DNA from: Candidatus Poseidoniales archaeon
GTDB lineage: Archaea > Thermoplasmatota > Poseidoniia > Poseidoniales > Poseidoniaceae
Length of the DNA stretch: 6,563 nt
Reading direction: 5' to 3'
NCBI GenBank assembly: GCA_012959845.1
Contig: DUCL01000041.1
Coordinates: 1-6,563 of the forward strand
The position numbers and the translations under genes were made by a program. Within the stretch, counting starts at the first letter, position 1, and the number at the start of each line of letters is the position of its first letter. The notes under the pieces are model-generated. The model was not told the origin of the DNA. It was given only the letters and a program-made list of their open reading frames with translations, and did no database searches. Shown in pieces: positions 1-5,273 of the stretch.

Positions 1-2016
1 TCAAGTTCTGGATATAGTACTGCAAAATTCCATGACATTCATTCCGATGTTGGATATGTCTTCTACCGAGCCACTTTGTTAGGTGATGGAGTAGAGGCAA
101 GTGAAAGTATTCATTATTTTTACACAGTGATCGATGAAGTTAGTTTAGGTTCACAAGTGAGAATTAATCTGATAGAAAATGAAGTTCCACTAGAATTTGT
201 GGGATTGGATGAAGGTGCATTATTGTTCACTACCATCGATGGGGAGTTACACGTTAGAACCATTACAGAATCAATGTCGATGCCGGGAGATGTAAAACTA
301 GAATCAAATTGGGGCGGCGAACTTGCTGTAAGTCAACGAGATGATGGATTAGTCCAAGCAGTGTGGAGTCGCAAAACAGTAGAGGTTGATGGCTACACAT
401 ATACAGACTTAGCAATGAATGCAATTTCTGCAAGTGGAGAAACAACTCCTAAGCAGTCATTAATGAATCCATTGAAATTATCCGAAGGGTCATACTGGGG
501 TCTTGCAATTGACCAGTATGATGGAATAATGGTAATTGCTGGATACCAAAGGGATATTTCGACCGGAGGTTCATGGCAAGATGTCACCTCCATTTTCTCC
601 TTAACTTCGGAAACACCAGACGCCCAAGGTTCTTGGGGCAATCCAGTAATTGTTTTATCGGATATTGACATCAGTCGTAGTATAGGAGATGCATTAGCAA
701 TTGCTTTGGGTTCAGATGAATTACACATTCTTTACCAAGAGATTAGAGATGATGTAACAGGTGTAGATAGAGTAGGGTTGATGTACACTCATGGCGATTC
801 AACCACTTCCTCTTGGGGTTTCCAAACATCGATAGGAGATGATGCATCCTTAGCTTCAATAATTCTAGAGGAAGGAACAGATAATGAAATCATTTACGCC
901 GCTTGGAGAGAAGGTAGGGGTAAAGAAGCAAAGTTAACTTATACAGTAACAGATAGATTGTGGGCAAACGATGCTAATCATGTCAGTGCACCGGGGATGT
1001 CTAATCTTGAGATGAACCCAACCTCGCGCGGAGTTCAATTCTTATTCGATGAGATAAATGCCTATGGTCCTGTTACTCGCTATGGATTATTGTTGCAGAA
1101 TATGACCTTAACCGATTATTCAATATCCAATATCTTAACTGAAGGATTCATTTCAGGTTATGCAGGTATGGAATTTGATGGTATGATTTTGTTATCCTCT
1201 GCCAGTGGTAGTTTGACTCTGAAAACACTCGCCTCAATTAATGAGGGCACTAAAGAGGTTGAGGATCTTCCTCTCTTAGATACGCTACTATCTTATTTGC
1301 CGGGAGATGAAGAAACAAAGATGGCCATTTTGATAGGAACAGTGGTATCATTACTTGTGTTCTTAGTGTTCATGTTCGTATCAGTTAGTTCATCTTCACG
1401 CCGCAGAGAACTTGAATTGATTCAATCCAAGGTCATTGACGAAACAGATGATTCAATCGAGATTATGATTAATCCAGAGAAGGATGATGGTCCCCTATTG
1501 GCAATTGATAGAGAAGCAGATGATTTGGTTGTCTTAGATACCAATGTTGTAATGGAGGAAGAGGAGGAACAAACACTCGCTGAATCACTCACTGAGAAGT
1601 CTGAAAGTGGAGAAGGAAACCCTCGGCTTGATAGAAGAATTCACAGAAAGGAAAAAAGAGAGCAGCAGGAAATGTTTGATGAAATCAGCAAAAACCTCCC
1701 ACCTTTGGAATCAATAATTAATGCTCCAGCCGATGCAATATTTCCAGACCTTCCACCAATAGGGGAACTTCCACCTCTCGAAGGCCTTCCACCATTAGGG
1801 GAACTTCCACCTCTCGAAGGCCTTCCGCCATTAGGAGACCTTCCGCCATTAGGAACCCTTCCACCGCTAGGCCAGTTACCTCTACCTGCATTGATTGGAA
1901 TTGCCCCTCCTCAGAGAGATGTTTCCTGTACCAGTTGTGAAGCGAAGTTCACTGTCAAGGATATGACGAGAAAGAATGTTTCATGTCCTATGTGTTCCCA
2001 AATCATTGAATTTTGA
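1..2016 (+). CDS. Single-pass membrane protein: beta-propeller-like ectodomain, TM helix, Pro-rich repeat, C-terminal zinc ribbon (5' partial)
   Basis: The frame is open from base 1, so the start lies outside the window. The TTG at 76 lies inside a continuous frame and is not a convincing start. Numbering from base 1 gives 671 residues. Residues about 100-375 show five loosely similar units, each a short hydrophobic strand, an acidic/Gly turn, a strand often ending in Trp or Tyr, a loop and another strand (near 106, 165, 229, 281 and 338). This resembles sialidase/BNR-like propeller blades. One hydrophobic helix spans 441-462 and is followed by Arg 467-469, which predicts an external N-terminus and a cytoplasmic C-terminus. 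The tail holds an acidic stretch (Glu 519-523), a basic helix (about 541-555), LPPLGx hexapeptides (584-625) and a zinc ribbon with Cys pairs at 643/646 and 662/665 (CxxC-x15-CxxC). The family is not recognised. A surface sensor, adhesin or adaptor is possible. It sits 9 nt upstream of glmS and is probably in the same operon. Confidence 0.85.
   Translation, partial: SSSGYSTAKFHDIHSDVGYVFYRATLLGDGVEASESIHYFYTVIDEVSLGSQVRINLIENEVPLEFVGLDEGALLFTTIDGELHVRTITESMSMPGDVKLESNWGGELAVSQRDDGLVQAVWSRKTVEVDGYTYTDLAMNAISASGETTPKQSLMNPLKLSEGSYWGLAIDQYDGIMVIAGYQRDISTGGSWQDVTSIFSLTSETPDAQGSWGNPVIVLSDIDISRSIGDALAIALGSDELHILYQEIRDDVTGVDRVGLMYTHGDSTTSSWGFQTSIGDDASLASIILEEGTDNEIIYAAWREGRGKEAKLTYTVTDRLWANDANHVSAPGMSNLEMNPTSRGVQFLFDEINAYGPVTRYGLLLQNMTLTDYSISNILTEGFISGYAGMEFDGMILLSSASGSLTLKTLASINEGTKEVEDLPLLDTLLSYLPGDEETKMAILIGTVVSLLVFLVFMFVSVSSSSRRRELELIQSKVIDETDDSIEIMINPEKDDGPLLAIDREADDLVVLDTNVVMEEEEEQTLAESLTEKSESGEGNPRLDRRIHRKEKREQQEMFDEISKNLPPLESIINAPADAIFPDLPPIGELPPLEGLPPLGELPPLEGLPPLGDLPPLGTLPPLGQLPLPALIGIAPPQRDVSCTSCEAKFTVKDMTRKNVSCPMCSQIIEF
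1750..1875 (+). repeat. In-frame 18-bp tandem repeat encoding LPPLGx hexapeptides
   Basis: Seven consecutive 18-bp units encode LPPIGE, LPPLEG, LPPLGE, LPPLEG, LPPLGD, LPPLGT and LPPLGQ. Units 1-2 (1750-1785) and 3-4 (1786-1821) form a 36-bp duplication identical at 35 of 36 bases; the one difference is ata versus tta at 1759/1795. Units 5 and 6 match at 16 of 18 bases. An isolated related unit (LPPLES) lies upstream at 1696-1713. The repeat lies in the cytoplasmic tail of the membrane protein, between a basic helix and the zinc ribbon. It probably forms an extended, polyproline-like spacer. Confidence 0.95.
1927..1995 (+). other. C-terminal zinc-ribbon domain of the membrane protein
   Basis: Four cysteine codons at 1927, 1936, 1984 and 1993 give CxxC-x15-CxxC, ending six residues before the stop. 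The first knuckle reads CTSC and the second CPMC. This is the usual geometry of a small treble-clef or rubredoxin-like zinc ribbon, common as short appended domains in archaeal proteins. Zinc binding is inferred. Because it lies on the predicted cytoplasmic side, it could bind protein or nucleic acid there. Confidence 0.8.
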
Positions 2017-2022
2017 GTTGAT
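2015..2022 (+). promoter_or_regulatory. Possible Shine-Dalgarno for glmS
   Basis: GAGTTGAT matches 7 of 8 bases of the archaeal SD core GAGGTGAT and overlaps the stop codon of the upstream gene. Only 3 nt separate it from the glmS ATG, which is short. It would support translational coupling of the two genes, but a one-mismatch match this brief could be chance. Confidence 0.35.
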
Positions 2023-2025
2023 ATT

Positions 2026-3846
2026 ATGTGTGGTATTTTTGGTTATATTGGTTCTAAAAGGGCAACTCCGATTCTAGTTGATGGACTGAGAAGACTGGAA
2101 TACCGTGGCTATGATTCCACTGGTATTGCGGTCAAAAACGGAGAAATTTCAATTTTCAAGAAGGTCGGAAAAGTTAGCGAAATGCAATCAATCTTGCCAT
2201 CAAATATCCAGGGAACCAGTGGAATCGGGCACACACGTTGGGCTACACATGGTGGAGTTACAGAAGAGAATGCGCATCCTCATGCTTCTTCCTCTGGCGA
2301 TGTAGTGATAGTTCATAATGGAATAATAAATAATTCACGAATTCTTAGAGCATCACTGGTAGCTCAAGGAGTGGAATTGAAGAGTGAAACCGACTCAGAA
2401 GCCCTAGCACATATTATTGAAATTGAATTAGCAGTTGACAATAATCCAGAGGCAGCGGTAAGAAGAACACTTCAGAAAGCAAGTGGTACTTGGGGACTTT
2501 GTGTTCTATTCAAAAATCATGATGTTATTGTAGTTGCAGCAAATGGTTCAACCTTGGAAATCGGAAAAGGAGATGGTGAAATGTTCATCTCGAGTGATGG
2601 ACCGACTCTTTCCGAATTTACAGATAGAGTAGTGCATTTGCACGACGACGATATTGCAGTGTTAACTGCAACTTCAATTACGCGTTCAAGTTTGAAAGGA
2701 GATCGTAAAAGTGTCGAAGTTTCAGTTCTCGAGAAGTCATGGGGTGAAGCGGACTTAGGTGAATATGAACACTACATGCTCAAAGAAATTCACGAACAAC
2801 CCGATGCGTTACGTCACTGCATTAGTGGCCGCTTAGATAGAGTTAGAGGAAATGGAAGATTAGGTGGATTACGCCTTTCACCTTCAGCTTTAGCAAAAGT
2901 CCCACATGTAAGATTAATCGGTTGTGGAACAGCATTACATGCTGCAGAAATTGGCCAATTATTGATTGAAAAATTGGCGCGAATACCAGCGGTAACTCAT
3001 ATCGCTAGTGAATTTAGACATAATGATCCTGTTATCAATCCCAATGCACTTCATTTTGCTGTATCACAATCCGGTGAAACAGCAGATACATTATCGGCCA
3101 TTAAAGAAATTCAACTAAAAGGTGCTCAAGTGTATGGAGTTGTCAATGTTGTTGGTTCTACCATTGCACGACAATGTGGTCAAGGAGTATACATTCATTC
3201 GGGACCAGAGCAGGCAGTGGCCTCAACGAAGGCATTCTCTAATATGGTTGTAGCATTGACAATGTTCGCATTACAAGTCGGGCGTTCACGCTCAATTAGT
3301 AAAGAGAAGGGCAAAGAAATAATTCACGGTTTGCAACAAATACCACATTTGATTGAGGAATATCTTGAAGATGTGGGGCCAATAATGGAAGCGGTTGAAT
3401 TGGTCAAGGATGCTAAGAGTGTATTTTTCTTAGGAAGGGGAATATCTGCACCAGTTGCTAAAGAAGGTGCATTAAAACTGATGGAAGTAGCCTATATCCC
3501 GTGTTTAGCATATCCAGCAGGAGAAATGAAGCACGGTCCAATCGCATTACTTGAAGAGGGTAGCCCGATAATTTTCGTTGTGCCAAATGACCATGTAAAA
3601 GAGAAGACAGTCTCAGCAATTCACGAATCCAAGGCACGTGGTGCAAAGATAATCTTAATCCATGAAGAAGGAGATGAGATCAGTGAAGAGGGAGATGTCA
3701 ATATTGCAATTCCTAAAGTGCATCCATTACTATCGCCACTTCTTACTGTTGTGCCAATGCAATTGATTGCCTATCACACAGCTCTAGCACTCGGAAACGA
3801 TGTGGACCGGCCAAGAAACTTAGCAAAATCAGTAACTGTTGAATGA
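2026..3846 (+). CDS. glmS: Glutamine--fructose-6-phosphate aminotransferase (isomerizing)
   Basis: Converts fructose-6-phosphate and glutamine to glucosamine-6-phosphate and glutamate in the cytosol, the first step toward UDP-GlcNAc and glycan amino sugars. Its 606 residues match the usual full length (E. coli 609) and align almost end to end. The N-terminal class II amidotransferase domain (about 1-235) has nucleophile Cys2, the HTRWATHG motif (69-76), NAHPH (82-86), Asn98-Gly99 for the oxyanion hole and Asp123. Two SIS sugar-phosphate domains follow: the first carries SQSGETADT (347-355) and ASTKAF, the second EGALK (480-484), Glu487 and His503. The C-terminus DRPRNLAKSVTVE includes Lys601, the Schiff-base lysine. 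One oddity is that the usual CGTS is CGTA, with Ala303 at a phosphate-contacting Ser. The ATG start is fixed because Cys must follow Met. It lies 9 nt after the membrane protein gene, leaving no room for its own promoter or a glmS ribozyme immediately upstream. Confidence 0.97.
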   Translation: MCGIFGYIGSKRATPILVDGLRRLEYRGYDSTGIAVKNGEISIFKKVGKVSEMQSILPSNIQGTSGIGHTRWATHGGVTEENAHPHASSSGDVVIVHNGIINNSRILRASLVAQGVELKSETDSEALAHIIEIELAVDNNPEAAVRRTLQKASGTWGLCVLFKNHDVIVVAANGSTLEIGKGDGEMFISSDGPTLSEFTDRVVHLHDDDIAVLTATSITRSSLKGDRKSVEVSVLEKSWGEADLGEYEHYMLKEIHEQPDALRHCISGRLDRVRGNGRLGGLRLSPSALAKVPHVRLIGCGTALHAAEIGQLLIEKLARIPAVTHIASEFRHNDPVINPNALHFAVSQSGETADTLSAIKEIQLKGAQVYGVVNVVGSTIARQCGQGVYIHSGPEQAVASTKAFSNMVVALTMFALQVGRSRSISKEKGKEIIHGLQQIPHLIEEYLEDVGPIMEAVELVKDAKSVFFLGRGISAPVAKEGALKLMEVAYIPCLAYPAGEMKHGPIALLEEGSPIIFVVPNDHVKEKTVSAIHESKARGAKIILIHEEGDEISEEGDVNIAIPKVHPLLSPLLTVVPMQLIAYHTALALGNDVDRPRNLAKSVTVE

Positions 3847-3849
3847 TCA
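3844..3849. other. TGATCA hexamer holding both stop codons of convergent genes
   Basis: The palindrome TGATCA supplies TGA for glmS on the plus strand (3844-3846) and TGA for the ATPase gene on the minus strand (3847-3849). There is no intergenic base, so any transcription terminator for either gene must lie inside the other's coding sequence. Confidence 0.95.
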
Positions 3850-4575
3850 GTTAATTGTGAATCTTTGTTCTTCTTCTTTCCAAGCAAGAGGTGAATATCC
3901 TAACTTGTGGCGAGTATGTCTCATTTTTACAACACCGAGTTTTCTTGTTACGTCGTCTCCAGTTCTTTCCATGACAAGGTGAATTACTCCATCAGCAAGG
4001 TAGTCTTCAACACCGTATTCACCAAATTGCTTGTGATCTTCACCAGTCATTTCACAGATAAAGAAAGAAGTAAGCCCAAGTCGCCTAACCGCCTCAAAAA
4101 GGCGGAAAATCTCATCACGAGGATTTTCCATTTTTGTCAATGTGAAGAAAGCACCGAGTGAATCAAATACTAATAACTCAAAACCAATTGATTCGCGATA
4201 GGAGGTCAATTGTTTAATCAATTGCCCCATCCAGTCAATTCGATTGTTCATTCCCTGCTGGTCCAATTGAACTCGAAGGTCTGCTAAATCAATAATTGCA
4301 ATACGATTCCGGACTCGCGCATCATCAACATTCATTCCCATGTTTGACATATGAGAACGAAGAGAGTCTTTACCCTGTTCTAGAGTAACATATATCCCAC
4401 TTGTTTCACCGTATAGTACAGCGTTGTATAGTAATGAAAATGAAACACTGGACTTCATTGCACCAGATGCACCAGCAATAAGGCAGAGGTGTTCTTTTGG
4501 TATTCCACCTTGCATACTTTCATCTAATCCTTCAATATGAGTTGGGATTCTTACTATGTCATCCATGCCGGCCAC
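3847..4575 (-). CDS. KaiC/RAD55-family RecA-like ATPase (single domain)
   Basis: This 242-residue protein has one RecA/KaiC-type ATPase core. It opens with the family's IPTHIEGLDESMQGGIP-type lead-in (10-26), then a Walker A variant GASGAMKSS (35-43) in which the Gly before the Lys is Met. A strand ends in TLEQ (64-67), with Glu66 in the place of the KaiC catalytic glutamate pair and Gln67 replacing the second Glu. The Walker B-like strand is LLVFDS with Asp138. The late motifs DYLADGVIHL (191-200) and VVKMRHTRHKLGYSPLAW (215-232) are typical of COG0467 proteins. Archaeal relatives are thought to act in signalling or regulation, so the substrate or partner here is unknown. The longest start is GTG at 4575; the ATG at 4566 (residue 4) is equally plausible, giving 239 residues. 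Neither has a clear SD. The stop abuts the glmS stop, and the gene is divergent from maf. Confidence 0.9.
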   Translation of the reverse strand: MAGMDDIVRIPTHIEGLDESMQGGIPKEHLCLIAGASGAMKSSVSFSLLYNAVLYGETSGIYVTLEQGKDSLRSHMSNMGMNVDDARVRNRIAIIDLADLRVQLDQQGMNNRIDWMGQLIKQLTSYRESIGFELLVFDSLGAFFTLTKMENPRDEIFRLFEAVRRLGLTSFFICEMTGEDHKQFGEYGVEDYLADGVIHLVMERTGDDVTRKLGVVKMRHTRHKLGYSPLAWKEEEQRFTIN

Positions 4576-4693
4576 TATTCGGTGGAGTTCCCTTCAAGTC
4601 TTCAACCTCTCCCTTGTTCATTTTGCTGATTTTTAGAAAAAAACCCCAACAAAAGCAATAATCTCAAGCCTGTTGGGCACATGTGGGGAGAAC
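4576..4693. promoter_or_regulatory. Divergent intergenic region with probable promoters for the ATPase gene (-) and maf (+)
   Basis: These 118 bp separate two head-to-head starts, so both promoters should be here. The only strongly AT-rich block is 4628-4643 (TTTTTAGAAAAAAA). It is almost equidistant from the two starts. It could serve as a TATA element in either direction: TTTTTAGA for maf, or its complement TCTAAAAA for the ATPase gene. With the usual archaeal TATA-to-start-site distance of about 27 bp, each transcript would have a leader of roughly 30-40 nt. The exact boxes are inferred; the AT block and its position are seen directly. Confidence 0.5.
4645..4677. repeat. Inverted repeat CCCAACA-N19-TGTTGGG
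   Basis: Perfect 7-bp arms at 4645-4651 and 4671-4677 enclose a 19-nt spacer, centred at 4661, about 33 bp before the maf ATG. The spacing suits either a two-half-site operator over the maf promoter or a weak hairpin. Read on the minus strand, the second arm is followed by G and seven T residues, so it also has the look of a terminator in that direction. One 7-bp pair in 118 bp may be chance. Confidence 0.4.
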
Positions 4694-5269
4694 ATGACTG
4701 ATATCTGGCTTGCCTCCAAATCTCCTCGGCGACAACAAATTTTGCGAGAAATTTTCCCAAATATTCTATGCCAAGGAATTGAGGGTATTGATGAAAAATC
4801 ACCAACTGGAGAAGTTGATTATCAAGTGTTAGAGATTTGTAAATCAAAAGCAATGGCCGCAGATTTGGAACCACATGTTAATGAATATGACATAGTAATT
4901 GTTTGCGACACAATGCTCAGCGATCCCGATGACCTTATGCTTAGCATTGGTAAACCAAAGGACGAAATTGAAGCCGCTATGATGTTACATCGATTATCTG
5001 GTAGAAGGCACCAAGTGTGGTCTGCTACAGGAATAAAGAAAGCAGGAAAATGGAAGTATTATTGCGAATATTCCATAGTTGAAATCAGTCCTCTTTCGGA
5101 TGAAGTATTAGTTGAATTAATCTTGTCAAAATCGTGGCACGGTAAGGCCGGCGGCTATGACTTAGCAGGTCCTATGGGTAAATGGGCACAGATAATTGAT
5201 GGCTCGGAATCAACGGTATTGGGAATTGCTTCACAAGCACTTATTGATTTGCAACAAGGACTCAAATAA
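4694..5269 (+). CDS. maf: Maf-family nucleoside triphosphate pyrophosphatase (divergent)
   Basis: Maf proteins hydrolyse nucleoside triphosphates to the monophosphate and pyrophosphate, acting on dTTP/UTP, m7GTP or modified nucleotides, and are viewed as pool-cleaning enzymes. This 191-residue protein has the normal family length. It begins with the Maf signature LASKSPRRQQIL (6-17). It continues with SPTGE (36-40), CDT with the catalytic-type Asp72, GKP (86-88) with Lys87, AAMMLHRLSGRRHQVWSATGI (about 94-114), and KAGGYDLAG (151-159). Oddities are Cys instead of the common Ala before Asp72, a slightly longer DT-to-GKP loop, and Ala158 where bacterial YhdE-type enzymes have Gln and YceF has Glu. 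Substrate therefore cannot be assigned. I prefer the ATG at 4694 because the signature starts five residues later; an in-frame TTG at 4673 would add seven unconserved residues. GGGGAG lies at 4685-4690, 3 nt upstream. The gene is divergent from the ATPase gene and ends 4 nt from the converging membrane protein gene. Confidence 0.9.
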   Translation: MTDIWLASKSPRRQQILREIFPNILCQGIEGIDEKSPTGEVDYQVLEICKSKAMAADLEPHVNEYDIVIVCDTMLSDPDDLMLSIGKPKDEIEAAMMLHRLSGRRHQVWSATGIKKAGKWKYYCEYSIVEISPLSDEVLVELILSKSWHGKAGGYDLAGPMGKWAQIIDGSESTVLGIASQALIDLQQGLK

Positions 5270-5273
5270 TATA

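Noticed and set aside
76..78. TTG as the start of the first gene
   Set aside because: The same frame is open and protein-like back to base 1, so this TTG is internal to a gene cut by the window edge.
1750..1875. CRISPR-like or intergenic repeat array
   Set aside because: The units are directly adjacent with no spacers, stay in frame and encode a hexapeptide repeat, so they are a coding tandem repeat.
2017..2025. glmS ribozyme or other leader riboswitch upstream of glmS
   Set aside because: Only 9 nt separate the previous stop from the glmS ATG. The ribozyme is also known from Gram-positive bacteria, not from archaeal loci like this.
3907..4161. 84-codon open frame antisense to the ATPase gene
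   Set aside because: It lies wholly inside a well-supported gene carrying conserved motifs, and its own translation resembles no protein family I know.
4602..4874. 90-codon minus-strand frame spanning the divergent region and the start of maf
   Set aside because: It overlaps the conserved Maf signature in antisense, and its translation has no recognisable domain. It is best explained as a shadow frame.
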